64,000 nt of DNA from Verrucomicrobiaceae bacterium. Lineage in GTDB: Bacteria > Verrucomicrobiota > Verrucomicrobiia > Verrucomicrobiales > Verrucomicrobiaceae. The notes beneath the pieces are model-generated. The model had not been told where the DNA came from. It saw only the letters and a program-made list of their open reading frames with translations, and made no database searches. A program made the translations under genes and the position numbers. Shown here piece by piece: positions 9,377 through 18,940 of the stretch. The stretch covers positions 62,001 to 126,000 of the forward strand of contig JAEUHM010000044.1 in assembly GCA_016795485.1 (NCBI GenBank), in the 5' to 3' direction. The first letter of the stretch is position 1; every line of letters begins with the position of its first letter.

Positions 9377-10180
9377 TTAGGGTTTGTGGAGCAGCGTCAT
9401 CAAACCTTCTCGGGCAGCCTGAGTCCACTTTCCATTCACGACTGGCACCGCAACCCCATCAACCCATCCGACAGGCTGAACTCCGCGTGTGGAAGAGGTC
9501 AGAAACATCTCAGAACAGGTGGCCAAGTCATGCAAGTGCACTGAGCGCTCGGATGCGGTGGGTAGGGCTTCGAGCACGATCTCCCGCGTCACTCCAGGCA
9601 AGCAGCCAGACGACAGAGGTGGCGTGATCAAATCTCCACTCGCGGTGACCATGAAGAGATTGCTACCCGTTCCTTCACACACCTGATCTTTTGTATTGAG
9701 CAACAATGCCTCTCCAAAACCTGCGGCTACTGCCTCCCGATGAGCCATCCAGTTAGCGGCGTATGAGGTGCACTTGATGCCCACCAGCGGGCTATGCTCA
9801 TTGTGCTTCCACGATGACACCATCACCGACTCTACCTCCGGCCATTTGGTGGGCTCAGTGCAAGTAGCCAGCAGATGAAGGCTGCCCGCACTGCCCAAGT
9901 AAACGGTAAAGCGTAGTCGCTTCCGAGCAGGAGCACTGGCAGCATAAACTTGGGCGAGTGCGTCTCGCATGATGCCCTCTGGCACTGGAGGCAAACGAAG
10001 CCGACTCAGTCCACTGCTCAAACGCCTCCAATGCCGCGAAAGCACAGCCGGTCCGCCATCTCGCCACAGCAAAGTCTCAAAGACACCGAGACCGAGCATG
10101 AACCCCGGTGAGTTTGCCCGGACACGCGCATCCACAGCGGGCATCACCTCGCCATCCAGCCAAACCCATTCCGTTTCCAT
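9377..10180 (-). CDS. class IV aminotransferase (branched-chain aminotransferase / aminodeoxychorismate lyase type)
   Basis: 267 residues from the ATG at 10180. An upstream ATG at 10252 would add 24 residues before the family start METEWVWLDG and collide with the divergent lipoprotein gene. Fold-type IV PLP enzyme. The N-terminal block SPGFMLGLGVFETLLW is typical, the PLP lysine lies in GIKCTSYAANWMAHREA (K followed by SY.AN), and LLLNTKDQVCEGTGSNLFMV is the cofactor phosphate and carboxylate region, followed by LPGVTREIVLE. The family includes IlvE, D-amino-acid transaminase and PabC; the sequence seen does not decide among them. PabC is plausible given the length. Confidence 0.85.
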   Translation of the reverse strand: METEWVWLDGEVMPAVDARVRANSPGFMLGLGVFETLLWRDGGPAVLSRHWRRLSSGLSRLRLPPVPEGIMRDALAQVYAASAPARKRLRFTVYLGSAGSLHLLATCTEPTKWPEVESVMVSSWKHNEHSPLVGIKCTSYAANWMAHREAVAAGFGEALLLNTKDQVCEGTGSNLFMVTASGDLITPPLSSGCLPGVTREIVLEALPTASERSVHLHDLATCSEMFLTSSTRGVQPVGWVDGVAVPVVNGKWTQAAREGLMTLLHKP

Positions 10181-10250
10181 GCCGTCTTTGGTAGCACAAA
10201 GACCTATTCTAACCAGTTGCAAAAACTTTCCTGGTGGTGGTAGTTCTCCC

Positions 10251-11024
10251 ATGATGTCCCACGGTATCTACAGATCCTTCGTACTAGCGCTTGGACTTGC
10301 TTTGGTTGGCTGCAACCGCCCCTCGGTCGATTTGTCGGCTCTCCAAGAAGAGATCGCAGAGCTAAAAGCCCAGTTTGATCAAGAGCGGAAGACAGCGGGG
10401 AAACTGCGGAGTGAGTTGGAAAGCTTTACAGCGCTCAAGGACAACATTTCGACTACCCTCTCTGATCTCAGCCGACAGCAGAAAGAAGCCATGGCTGGCA
10501 TGGACGAAATCAAAGAGCAGTTCATGGCCTATCGTGATGATTACAAATCCAATATTCGAGGGCGGGCCGCAGGGATGTCGATGCCGGACTTTGAGGCACT
10601 CGGGCGCCTCTTCAAAAACGTGGTCGTCAAGTCAGTGGATGATTGGGAGATCGCCTTCAAGCATGCGAATGGCATGACTCGCCTGAACTTTACCGATGCC
10701 CCTCCAGAAGTTCGCATCCTGTTTGCCTACAACCCAAACGTGGGGCCAAAACCACCGAAACCCATCGCCCCCACCTCCACGCTGACACCCGAAGAAGATC
10801 TGACGCTGGTCACATCCGTCATCAGTGAGCCGTCAAACTCAACTCCAGCGCCTGCTGGTGACCCGTTTGCAAACTCCAAGCCACCACCGTCAGTGGGGTC
10901 AGCACTCCGCATGGATCCAGCACTAGCGGGAAAAGACACGCCAACATTTAGAAAGCCCATCCGTCCGGCAAGAAGAGTCGTCTTCAAAGATGGGTCGGCT
11001 TGCGAGATCCTGGCGGAGTTTTGA
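10251..11024 (+). CDS. predicted lipoprotein with coiled coil
   Basis: About 257 residues; the start is ATG 10251 or 10254. The N-terminus is a lipoprotein signal with lipobox LVGC (LALGLALVGCNRP). Residues ~30-85 are heptad-rich (LQEEIAELKAQFDQERKTAG...), giving a coiled coil. A compact globular stretch follows (~105-160), then a Pro/Ser/Thr-rich linker with poorly conserved sequence. It is likely anchored in the inner or outer membrane facing the periplasm. It lies 55 bases before the LolD-like ATPase and the FtsX-like permease on the same strand, so it could be a periplasmic adaptor of that exporter. This is inference from position; the protein family is not one I recognise. Confidence 0.75.
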   Translation: MMSHGIYRSFVLALGLALVGCNRPSVDLSALQEEIAELKAQFDQERKTAGKLRSELESFTALKDNISTTLSDLSRQQKEAMAGMDEIKEQFMAYRDDYKSNIRGRAAGMSMPDFEALGRLFKNVVVKSVDDWEIAFKHANGMTRLNFTDAPPEVRILFAYNPNVGPKPPKPIAPTSTLTPEEDLTLVTSVISEPSNSTPAPAGDPFANSKPPPSVGSALRMDPALAGKDTPTFRKPIRPARRVVFKDGSACEILAEF

Positions 11025-11079
11025 TCTCCAGGGACCAACTTGCCAGGAGAGCCACTCCGGTTCATGCTAGGTGGACATC

Positions 11080-11769
11080 ATGCCACTGGTTGAACTGAAA
11101 AACGTCTCGAGGCACTACGTGGACCCAGGTAGCGGTCAGCGGGTGAAAGTGCTTTCTCATGTATCGCTGACGATCGAGCCCGGTGAGTCACTGGCCATCG
11201 TGGGGCCATCAGGCTGCGGTAAAAGCACGCTACTCAATATTCTCGGCACTCTGGATCTGCCAGATGAGGGTGAGTTGTGGTTCGAGGGCAAGTCGATGAA
11301 GGAACTCCCACCGGCATCACTCGCAGACTTCCGAAGCCAACATCTCGGGTTTATTTTCCAACTGCATCATTTGCTACCGCAATGTACGGTATTGGAAAAC
11401 GTCCTTATGCCCGCACTGGCGCTCAAGCAGCATGATGCCAAGGCAACATTAGCACGAGCAAAGCAACTCCTCTCCGCTGTAGGCCTGCAAGACCGAATGC
11501 AGTGGAAGCCCGCGCAACTTTCCGGTGGTGAGCGGCAGCGCGCCGCAGTCGTACGCGCACTGATCAACCAGCCCAAACTCATCCTCGCCGATGAGCCAAC
11601 AGGAGCGCTGGACGAGGCAAATGCTGCCGTCCTAACGGATCTTTTGCTGTCACTGCAAAAAGAAACCGGAGTGGCGCTTGTTCTGGTCACTCATCATCCA
11701 GCACAAGCGGCCCGGATGTCGCGCACCCTCTCGCTCAAGGAAGGAACCCTCAGCTCCACCATTGGATGA
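11080..11769 (+). CDS. ABC transporter ATP-binding protein, LolD/MacB type
   Basis: 229 residues from ATG 11080, with AGGTGG just upstream; the GTG at 11071 is less likely. Nucleotide-binding domain motifs in order: Walker A GPSGCGKSTLL, Q-loop FIFQLHHLLP, signature LSGGERQRAAVVRA, Walker B LILADEPTGALDE, H-loop VLVTHHP. The LSGGE..R and ADEPTGALD pattern is that of the MacB/LolD/FtsE branch, which couples to FtsX-fold permeases that extract lipoproteins or act as mechanotransmitters instead of moving substrate through the membrane. Its ATG.A overlap with the next gene (4 bases) indicates translational coupling with the permease. Confidence 0.93.
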   Translation: MPLVELKNVSRHYVDPGSGQRVKVLSHVSLTIEPGESLAIVGPSGCGKSTLLNILGTLDLPDEGELWFEGKSMKELPPASLADFRSQHLGFIFQLHHLLPQCTVLENVLMPALALKQHDAKATLARAKQLLSAVGLQDRMQWKPAQLSGGERQRAAVVRALINQPKLILADEPTGALDEANAAVLTDLLLSLQKETGVALVLVTHHPAQAARMSRTLSLKEGTLSSTIG

Positions 11770-14700
11770 GCATCTGGCAACTGTCTTTGCAATCCGCCCG
11801 TCACTATTGGCGGAGTCACTTGGGGCTGCTGTTGGGAACATTTTTGGCATCAGCCGTACTCACGGGTTCACTTCTGGTGGGAGAGTCAGTGAAAGGCTCG
11901 CTGAGACATGCTGCCGCCATGCGGCTAGGCAAAGTCAAGGCCGCGGTGCTCGGTGGAGATCGTTGGTTCACTGAAAACCTCGCCCGCAAATCCAACGCAA
12001 CGCCTGTGGTCTTTGCGACTGGATCGGCCAGTGCTGTGTCTGGCAAGCTCAGGGCAAACGGCGTGCAGGTCCTTGGGGTAGATGATACGTTTTTTCAACT
12101 CACTCTAGGTGGTAGCAACTTAAAACTCGCCAGTGGAGAAGCCGCAATCAATGAAGCGCTCGCATCACGTCTGGGTCTCAAACAAAACGATGCGTTCATC
12201 ACGCGGATGGAGAAACCCAGTTCCATTTCCCGAGATGCACCTCTGTCAGGAGAAGCGAATGATGATGTTGCCCTCCGTAGAAGGATCACCTCGATCATCC
12301 CAGCAGACGGGGGCGGCAACTTTCAACTTCAGGCCTCTCAAATAAGCGTTCCAACGGTATTTCTTGCTCTGTCCGATCTCCAATTGCAGCTAGAGATGGA
12401 AGGAAAGGTTAACGTGCTACTGCGTGACTCTACGGAAGGCCTCGCTCATCAGTTGGAGACACAAAAATCCATTGAGGACTTCGGTATCACACTGGTCAAG
12501 GACGACAAAACCTCGACGTGGATGCTAGGAACAGACCGGGTATTCTTGGACAACGAGGTCGTCGCAAAACTTTTGCCGATCCTACCCAAAGCAAGTCCAG
12601 TGCTCACGTATCTGGTTAATGGCATCCACACAGGAAAGGGAGCCACGCCCTACTCCATGGTGACCGCAGCCGACGGATTTGGAGATGGGGCAATCATCTC
12701 GCAATGGCTCGCTGACGATCAAAAACTTGCCGTCGGAGATGAACTGGACCTCCGCTATTTCACGATGAGCACCGGGCGAGAACTGTCGCCGCAAAGCAGC
12801 AAGATCAAAGTCTCAGCCGTGTTGCCGATGACTGATCCTCGTGTCAACGAGACGTGGACGCCACACTTTCCAGGCATTTCAGAGTCGCAAAACTGTCGAG
12901 ACTGGAAGCCTGGCATCCCGATGGAGACCGCCAAGATTCGTGATCAAGATGAACAGTATTGGGACGAATACAAAGCCACCCCAAAAGTGTTTATTCCTCT
13001 CTCATTTGGACAAAAGGCATGGGCAAATCGATTCGGAAACCTCACCGGTCTGCGCTTCACCACCGACGGCCTGACGGAGGCGGCCATCAAACAGAAAATA
13101 CTTCAACAACTCACCCTCACCGACGTTGGCCTACACGTCAGGGACTTGGGTAGCGAGAGTGCAGCAGCGGCAAATGGTAGCGTCGACTTTGGCGGTTTGT
13201 TTGCAGGCTTGAGTATGTTTCTTATCGGTGCAGCGCTCATCTTTGCGGCTCTACTTTTTCTATTCACCCTCGAAAGGCGAGCTGGTCAGGTTGGCTTGCT
13301 GCTAGCCGTGGGATGGAAACCATCGCAAGTGCGCCGATCCATGCTCGCCGAAGCAGGCGTGATTGGTGTCGTGGGCACTCTACTCGGCACCCTGGGCGGA
13401 ATCGCCTACACCAAGGCCGCCCTTTCTGCTCTGCAAGGGGCATGGGGTGGAGCCACTGCTGGTCTCGCACTGACATACAGCGGTAAGACTTCAACGATCA
13501 TGATCGCCTCATTGGCCGCACTGATCGTCGTAGTCGCCACCCTGTGGTGGACGAGCAGGCGGATGTTCAGACTGTCCGCCAAAGACTTGTTAGGTGGTGC
13601 GTGGACGAATGAATCGGTTGTGCGGAGCTCAAAGAGCCCGATTTGGATTGCCGCAGGCGGTACTGTGCTAGCCATAGGGCTGAGTCTCGCCGCACCTCAC
13701 GCCAAACTTCCTGAAGCCTCTGCAGGAATGTTTTTCGGAGCGGGGTTCGGTCTCCTGGCCGCCGCACTCGCCATCGCATCACTTTGGATGAGGCGTGCTT
13801 CCCTATCGACGACCGTTGCTACGAGTCTCAACCAAGTCGGTAGACGCAACATCACACGACGCCCAGGGCGCAGTCTCGCTGCCATGGCAATGATGGCCTC
13901 CGGAATCTTTCTTGTGGTGGCTGTGAATGCATTCCGCATGAGTGCTGACGTGGATCCATCCCGCCGCGACACCGGGACGGGCGGATATGCGCTGATCGGA
14001 GAGTCGTCTCTACCCGTCTACGAAGACCTTAATGGGAAGGCAGGGCGTGAGGCGTTCAGTATCGACGATGATGAACTGAAGGGAGTCAGTGTTCTGCCAT
14101 TTCGTGTGCGCGAAGGAGATGATGCGAGCTGTCTCAACCTCAACGCTTCCCAGAACCCACAGCTTGTAGCAGTTAATGTCGCCAAGCTGGTGTCTGCCAA
14201 AGCATTTTTCTTCACGCAAGGCGACTGGGAGGCACTAACCAAGCCAGGAGACACGATCCCTGCCGCCGTGGACATGAACACAGCCATGTGGGGCCTCAAG
14301 AAAGGCGTGGGCGACACGTTGGACTACATCGACTCCAATGGAAAACCCTTCAAAGTTACCATTGCCGCGCTGCTAGCTGGCTCTGTTTTGCAGGGCAAGG
14401 TCATCATCGACGAATCTGCTTTCGTGAAGAAGTTCCCTGACACAGCAGGCTACCGTTTTTTCCTCATCGAAGCTCCCCAAGAGCAAGCTGACGAGGTGTC
14501 TGAGCTCTTGACCTCTCAATTGGAACAACGAGGACTCGCACTCGAACCTACCAAGCAGCGTCTGGCAACATTTCAGACCGTCCAGAACACGTATATTGGC
14601 ATATTTACCCTGTTAGGCGGACTTGGCGTCGTATTAGGCACCTTTGGGTTAGGGATTCTCGTAGCCCGTCATGTCCTGGAACGCCGTGGTGAACTGGGTG

Positions 14701-14969
14701 TGATGCAAGCGATGGGTTTTACGCCTGCGGCACTCAAAAAGATGGTCCTGGGCGAGCATTTGATTCTCCTTGTGGGTGGACTGCTCATTGGATTGGTTTC
14801 AGCGCTGCTTGCAGTGTGGCCAAATCTTCGCGATTCGACTTCTGATCTTCCCGTGAGCACCATCGCGTATCTGCTGCTGGCCATCCTGCTAGCGGGAGCT
14901 ACGGCCTGTCTTCTGGCAGTGAATGGAGCTCTTCGAGGCAGCCTGACGGACGCGATCAGGAAGGAGTAG
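11766..14969 (+). CDS. large FtsX-family ABC permease
   Basis: 1067 residues, overlapping the ATPase gene by 4 bases. One N-terminal membrane helix (GLLLGTFLASAVLTGSLLVG) is followed by a large periplasmic domain (~45-470). The first FtsX core lies at ~475-600 (MFLIGAALIFAALLFLF..ERR..QVGLLLAVGW), more helices at ~625-720, a second periplasmic part, and the last FtsX core at ~940-1060, where ERRGELGVMQAMGFTP is the typical cytoplasmic coupling loop. Two FtsX cores in one chain with an N-terminal helix is the architecture of fused permeases of the macrolide/lipoprotein exporter group. The cargo is unknown. The last 14 bases overlap the convergent TSUP gene. Confidence 0.9.
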   Translation: MSIWQLSLQSARHYWRSHLGLLLGTFLASAVLTGSLLVGESVKGSLRHAAAMRLGKVKAAVLGGDRWFTENLARKSNATPVVFATGSASAVSGKLRANGVQVLGVDDTFFQLTLGGSNLKLASGEAAINEALASRLGLKQNDAFITRMEKPSSISRDAPLSGEANDDVALRRRITSIIPADGGGNFQLQASQISVPTVFLALSDLQLQLEMEGKVNVLLRDSTEGLAHQLETQKSIEDFGITLVKDDKTSTWMLGTDRVFLDNEVVAKLLPILPKASPVLTYLVNGIHTGKGATPYSMVTAADGFGDGAIISQWLADDQKLAVGDELDLRYFTMSTGRELSPQSSKIKVSAVLPMTDPRVNETWTPHFPGISESQNCRDWKPGIPMETAKIRDQDEQYWDEYKATPKVFIPLSFGQKAWANRFGNLTGLRFTTDGLTEAAIKQKILQQLTLTDVGLHVRDLGSESAAAANGSVDFGGLFAGLSMFLIGAALIFAALLFLFTLERRAGQVGLLLAVGWKPSQVRRSMLAEAGVIGVVGTLLGTLGGIAYTKAALSALQGAWGGATAGLALTYSGKTSTIMIASLAALIVVVATLWWTSRRMFRLSAKDLLGGAWTNESVVRSSKSPIWIAAGGTVLAIGLSLAAPHAKLPEASAGMFFGAGFGLLAAALAIASLWMRRASLSTTVATSLNQVGRRNITRRPGRSLAAMAMMASGIFLVVAVNAFRMSADVDPSRRDTGTGGYALIGESSLPVYEDLNGKAGREAFSIDDDELKGVSVLPFRVREGDDASCLNLNASQNPQLVAVNVAKLVSAKAFFFTQGDWEALTKPGDTIPAAVDMNTAMWGLKKGVGDTLDYIDSNGKPFKVTIAALLAGSVLQGKVIIDESAFVKKFPDTAGYRFFLIEAPQEQADEVSELLTSQLEQRGLALEPTKQRLATFQTVQNTYIGIFTLLGGLGVVLGTFGLGILVARHVLERRGELGVMQAMGFTPAALKKMVLGEHLILLVGGLLIGLVSALLAVWPNLRDSTSDLPVSTIAYLLLAILLAGATACLLAVNGALRGSLTDAIRKE

Positions 14970-15699
14970 CCCACATCAAGCGCACGACCAGAGCTAGTAC
15001 TACCGCGATAAACACGATGCGGATGAACTTTTGGCCGTGCTTGATGGCCATACCCGCGCCGAGACGCGCACCCACCAACTGGCCAGCGATCATGACCAGA
15101 GCAATATCTGTCCGGTAATGTCCTAGCCAAACAAAGGTCATTAACGAAGCGATGTTACTCGCCAAATTGACCACCTTGGTTGCTGCTGTGGCCTTGGTCA
15201 GCTCCACGCCCATTAAAGTCACCCAAGCAATGGCCCAAAACGAACCCGTGCCAGGCCCAAAAAAACCATCGTAAAACCCCAGCACTCCACCAAACAACAA
15301 CGAGAAAGCCAGAATGCTCAACTTTGGTGCTCGTTCTGCAGCACCTAACGACGGCGAACACAAGGTGTAGATTGCAATTGCCAGGAGCATCCACGGCACG
15401 GCTTTCTTCAGCAAATCATCGCTGAGTTGTGAAACGACGATGGTTCCAATCACGGAAGAGATGAGAGTGACGATCGTCACAACACGAAGGTTCTTCCAGT
15501 CGATCATCCCAGCACGATGGTAGCGAGACACGGCCACGGCAGTGCCGAAGGTCGACTGCATCTTGTTAGTCCCCAAGGCCACCGGCACCGGCAGGCCGAG
15601 CCAAAGGAGGACCGGCACTGTGATCAAGCCACCACCACCGGCAATGGCGTCGATGAATCCCGCGGCAAGGCCGGTGAAAAACAGCAGGATCGTCTCCAT
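14956..15699 (-). CDS. TSUP family permease (TauE/SafE)
   Basis: 247 residues from ATG 15699; the frame extends upstream but METILLFFTGLAAGF is the family start. A polytopic membrane protein with about 7-8 helices in two halves, each beginning with a glycine-rich motif (GFIDAIAGGGGLITVP in the first, GFYDGFFGPGTGSFW in the second), which is diagnostic for TauE/SafE. Members export small anions such as sulfite or sulfoacetate, or are uncharacterised; the substrate is not predictable here. The gene is 2 bases downstream of the esterase stop and probably the last gene of the minus-strand block that starts near 21.3 kb. Confidence 0.9.
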   Translation of the reverse strand: METILLFFTGLAAGFIDAIAGGGGLITVPVLLWLGLPVPVALGTNKMQSTFGTAVAVSRYHRAGMIDWKNLRVVTIVTLISSVIGTIVVSQLSDDLLKKAVPWMLLAIAIYTLCSPSLGAAERAPKLSILAFSLLFGGVLGFYDGFFGPGTGSFWAIAWVTLMGVELTKATAATKVVNLASNIASLMTFVWLGHYRTDIALVMIAGQLVGARLGAGMAIKHGQKFIRIVFIAVVLALVVRLMWATPS

Positions 15700-15701
15700 G
15701 A

Positions 15702-16517
15702 CTACTTCAGAGTCTTCTTCAGCCACGCAGTCATCTGCGCAACGTAGTCGGAGCCAAGAGCAGTCCATCCGCCCATGCCATGGGCACCACCTTTAACAGA
15801 GATAAAGTCACAAGTGTTGCCGACGGCTACCATCTTCTGTTGGAAGACCACACTTTGATCATATGGCACTTGCGCGTCAGCATCACCATGGATGAGCAAA
15901 AACGGCGGCAACCCTGCTTTGACCTGAGTGAGAGGGGAAATCTCAGCCAGTTTTTTCAAAGAGGCGTCATTCACCTCATCCATGCCGATCAAACCTCCAA
16001 GTCCGCCGAGCGCATTCCTCCGTTTAACCTGAACGACCAAATCATGAGGTGCGTAAAAAGGCACCACACAGTTGACTCGGTTCTCACCTGTTCCCGTGAC
16101 GCCAGCCCAAGCCACGAGGTGCCCTCCCGCTGATTCACCGATGAGGGCAATGCGATTCACATCCACTTTGTAGTCAGATGCATTCTTCTTCACCCAACGC
16201 ACTGCGCTAAAGACGTCATCCGCACAAGCAGGCCACTGATGTTGAGGAGCTAGCCTGTAGTTGATGGTGAACCACGTGAACCCTGCTTTCGAAAGCGGCT
16301 CAAAGAGCGGCTTAATGAATGACTGTTTGTCTCCTTTGGTAAAGCCACCTCCATGGACAAGAATGCACGTCGGAAACGGACCGTCACCCTCTGGAACATA
16401 CGCATCCAGAGTCAGACTAACGTCACCTACCTTGGCAAACTCAATATCGGAACGAAGTCCGTCCGCAAAACAGACAGATGTCGCCACTAGGCACAGCAAG
16501 AAGGCAATGGGTTTCAT
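15702..16517 (-). CDS. secreted alpha/beta hydrolase (esterase, BD-FAE-like)
   Basis: 271 residues with an N-terminal signal peptide (MKPIAFLLCLVATSVCFADG). Esterase/lipase features: oxyanion-hole motif CILVHGGGFTKGD, nucleophile elbow GESAGG with the catalytic Ser, an acid in LLIHGDADAQVPY, and a late His in KGGAHGMGGW. The arrangement matches the carbohydrate-esterase-like hydrolases often found with PVC sulfatase and glycan loci (BD-FAE / dienelactone hydrolase group). It is likely periplasmic or extracellular and acts on acylated polysaccharide or small esters. Gaps of 2 and 7 bases to its neighbours suggest cotranscription. Confidence 0.88.
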   Translation of the reverse strand: MKPIAFLLCLVATSVCFADGLRSDIEFAKVGDVSLTLDAYVPEGDGPFPTCILVHGGGFTKGDKQSFIKPLFEPLSKAGFTWFTINYRLAPQHQWPACADDVFSAVRWVKKNASDYKVDVNRIALIGESAGGHLVAWAGVTGTGENRVNCVVPFYAPHDLVVQVKRRNALGGLGGLIGMDEVNDASLKKLAEISPLTQVKAGLPPFLLIHGDADAQVPYDQSVVFQQKMVAVGNTCDFISVKGGAHGMGGWTALGSDYVAQMTAWLKKTLK

Positions 16518-16524
16518 AAGCAGG

Positions 16525-17226
16525 TCAAAAGTTAGTCAATGGAGTGCCCCAAGCACGCGTGGACGCTCGCAGTCGCCGGAAGATCGTCAACTGTTGCCTA
16601 CCCAACAACTTGGCCAAACGAGTCTTCCACCAACTTTGGGCCGGAGCAGTGATGTCGTAAGGTGATTCTTCTTTATAGGCATCGCTAAAGTTAGCTCGAA
16701 CGAATGCCACCACCTTTGCGACATGGTCACAACTGCTGTCATCAAAAGCCAAGATGCCGCCATCAATCAAAAGTTGATCGGCCAGCATGAAGTCGCTCAT
16801 CACATGCTCGAACAAGTGACTGCCATCAATATAGACCAGGACGAACTTCTTGTTTGCTCGGACGAGGTCAGCCATAGCAAGTGCAGACGGCTCTGCATGC
16901 AATTGAAAGTGCCCTTGGAGTCCACACCTCCCCAGATGCTTCATCGCAGCATTTCCCCATTGAGATGTTTGAAACGGATCGATGGCGTGATGAACAGTCC
17001 CCACACCTCGTTTGTGATGATACAGACTGAGAAGTGTGGCAGACGCTCCAAAAGCCAAGCCAACCTCCAGCGTATCACCCACTGGTAACTGGGAAACGTA
17101 ATGCTGGAGAACCGTCAAGTTGTTGGCGGTAGAGCATGAGTTTGGGACAATTGACCCAGAGTCAGTCTCCATGGGCTCAAGATGTACAAAAGGACGCATC
17201 TCAGGCAATGTCCGCCAGTCATTCAT
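16525..17226 (-). CDS. class I SAM-dependent methyltransferase (Methyltransf_24-like)
   Basis: 233 residues, no signal peptide. Motif I is VGDTLEVGLAFGASATLL (glycine-rich loop after strand 1). A following acidic strand end is AIDPFQTS, and FVLVYIDGSHLFEHVMSDF with GGILAFDDSS is characteristic of the TylF/CmcI-like and Methyltransf_24 groups, where DGSH carries the metal- or substrate-binding acid. Such enzymes methylate hydroxyls of sugars or small metabolites. The start lies 15 bases after the truB stop region on the same strand. The target is unknown; a glycan or surface metabolite would fit the nearby glycosyltransferase. Confidence 0.82.
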   Translation of the reverse strand: MNDWRTLPEMRPFVHLEPMETDSGSIVPNSCSTANNLTVLQHYVSQLPVGDTLEVGLAFGASATLLSLYHHKRGVGTVHHAIDPFQTSQWGNAAMKHLGRCGLQGHFQLHAEPSALAMADLVRANKKFVLVYIDGSHLFEHVMSDFMLADQLLIDGGILAFDDSSCDHVAKVVAFVRANFSDAYKEESPYDITAPAQSWWKTRLAKLLGRQQLTIFRRLRASTRAWGTPLTNF

Positions 17227-17241
17227 GCGTTATAGAACGCA

Positions 17242-17973
17242 TCAAGCTCCACGAAGCTTCGACACTTCGTAGAGGGAATGCATGGAAGACTCCACCAGTT
17301 CTTTTCGCCCCTGTTTGAGGTCATCAAAGGTGACAAACTTGCCCGGAACAAACTTAAAGTGCCCGCTACGAGTCCGCCTTAACTCGGTCAAATGCGCGCC
17401 GCATCCAAGTTTTTGACCCACATCGTGTGCATAAGTGCGCACGTAAAAGCCCTTGGAGCAGACCACCCGAAAATCCACGTCAGGAAGCTCACACCTTGAA
17501 ATGTTGTAGTCGTAAACACGCACAAAGCGCGGCTCGCGAACAACTTCCTGACCTTGGCGCGCCAGTTTGTAAAGCGGCACACCATCCTTTTTGATGGCGC
17601 TCACCATCGGTGGCGTCTGGTAAAAGTCGCCCCGCATTGAATCAAACGCTGCTACTACCTGTTCACGAGTGATGTCAGTTGGCACCTCCTTCACCTCCAC
17701 AATCTCCCCTTCTTTGTCCTGGGAATTGGTTGTGACACCCAGACGAAGCGAACCAGTGTACTCTTTGTCTTCTGCCATCAAAAGATCTTGGATGCGGGTT
17801 GCATTTCCAATAACAAGTATAAGCATACCTGTCGCCATTGGGTCCAGCGTGCCACAGTGACCTATCTTTTTGATGTTCAAGCATCGACGCGCCACAGCCA
17901 CAACATCGTGAGACGTCATGTCAGGACCTTTGTCGACCAGCAATACTCCGCTCAGCGGCTCAACCGACTTCAT
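17242..17973 (-). CDS. truB: tRNA pseudouridine(55) synthase TruB
   Basis: 243 residues. Makes pseudouridine at position 55 in the T-loop of tRNAs. Family landmarks: GVLLVDKGPDMTSHDVV near the N-terminus, the catalytic aspartate in GHCGTLDPMATGMLIL, KEYTGSLRLG, TPPMVSAIKKDGVPLYKLAR, and CSKGFYVRTYAHD with GCGAHLTELRRTRSG. The length is at the short end for TruB, lacking an extended PUA domain. Its start overlaps the nrnA-like gene by 14 bases, a frequent bacterial pairing; rbfA upstream and ribF downstream, common in other phyla, are absent here. Confidence 0.96.
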   Translation of the reverse strand: MKSVEPLSGVLLVDKGPDMTSHDVVAVARRCLNIKKIGHCGTLDPMATGMLILVIGNATRIQDLLMAEDKEYTGSLRLGVTTNSQDKEGEIVEVKEVPTDITREQVVAAFDSMRGDFYQTPPMVSAIKKDGVPLYKLARQGQEVVREPRFVRVYDYNISRCELPDVDFRVVCSKGFYVRTYAHDVGQKLGCGAHLTELRRTRSGHFKFVPGKFVTFDDLKQGRKELVESSMHSLYEVSKLRGA

Positions 17974-18940
17974 TTTCCAGTTCGTTCAAATACGTTTCTG
18001 CTGCAGCCGTTATGGGACCAGGAAGAGTGGCACCGGCGGCCAATCGATGTCCTCCACCGCCAAATCTCCCGCAGACTTCGGCCACATTAACGGCGTCAGA
18101 CTTCGAGCGCGCAGAGATACGAATGTTGCCGTCCTTCTGCTCTTCGAAAATGACCGCAGCTACGACAGTATCGATAGCCCGCAGATGGTCGATCAACCCT
18201 TCTGTGTCTCCCTGCTGAACATTCAACTGTTTCTTAGCCGCCTGAGTGTAGTTCCAACTCACAATCCGCTGCCCTTTGCGGAACTGCATCTCATTGAGCA
18301 TAGCACGAAGCAACTCCACACGCCGCATCGGGTGTTGATCGTAAAGTTTGGATGCAAGCGCTCCGGTATCGAGACCGGCATTGATCATTTCTGCCGCAAT
18401 TTGATGCGTGCGAGCTGTAGTAGAAGGAAACTGAAACGAACCCGTATCGGTTGAAATGGCAGCGAACAAGTTTTGGCGAACTGCATCGTCCATCGGGAAG
18501 TTCTCTGCCGACAAGAAATCATAAAGAATCTGCCCGACAGCAGGAGCAGTGGAGTCGATGTAGTTTAAGTCAGCGTAGCGCGGATTACTGCCATGGTGGT
18601 CGATGTTGATGCTTTTCTTAGCAGCAGACATCGCTATGACACTGTTAGGGCCAACTCGTTCCTTGCTCGCCGTGTCTACGGAAATGGCAAGGTCAAGTTC
18701 AAGAACATCGCCGGCAGGTTTAACAATCTGATCCGTGCCAGGAAGGAACGCGAGGTTCCAAGGCACTCCGTCATTGCTAAGTGGAATCACTTGCTTGCCT
18801 TCTAGGCGCAGACTCAATGCTAGTCCCAACAGGGAGCCGATGGCATCTCCATCTGGACGTATATGAGATGCAATGCCAATACGCTTGGCTGACCGCATCA
18901 CTGCGGCCATCTCGGAGAAGGTGTTGTTCGGAACTGACAT
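17960..18940 (-). CDS. nrnA: DHH/DHHA1 phosphoesterase, NrnA-like oligoribonuclease / pAp phosphatase
   Basis: 326 residues from ATG 18940, where the family N-terminus begins; the frame runs 17 codons further. DHH domain motifs: HIRPDGDAIGS (motif I), DLAISVDTA, NIDHHGSNPRYAD (DHH motif) and DSTAPAVGQIL. The C-terminal DHHA1 domain ends with the RNA/nucleotide-binding GGGGHRLAAGA. NrnA-type enzymes degrade 2-5 nt RNA from the 5' or 3' end and dephosphorylate 3'-phosphoadenosine 5'-phosphate. Genetic linkage to truB, with which it overlaps by 14 bases, supports the assignment. No clear Shine-Dalgarno sequence precedes the start. Confidence 0.93.
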   Translation of the reverse strand: MSVPNNTFSEMAAVMRSAKRIGIASHIRPDGDAIGSLLGLALSLRLEGKQVIPLSNDGVPWNLAFLPGTDQIVKPAGDVLELDLAISVDTASKERVGPNSVIAMSAAKKSINIDHHGSNPRYADLNYIDSTAPAVGQILYDFLSAENFPMDDAVRQNLFAAISTDTGSFQFPSTTARTHQIAAEMINAGLDTGALASKLYDQHPMRRVELLRAMLNEMQFRKGQRIVSWNYTQAAKKQLNVQQGDTEGLIDHLRAIDTVVAAVIFEEQKDGNIRISARSKSDAVNVAEVCGRFGGGGHRLAAGATLPGPITAAAETYLNELENEVG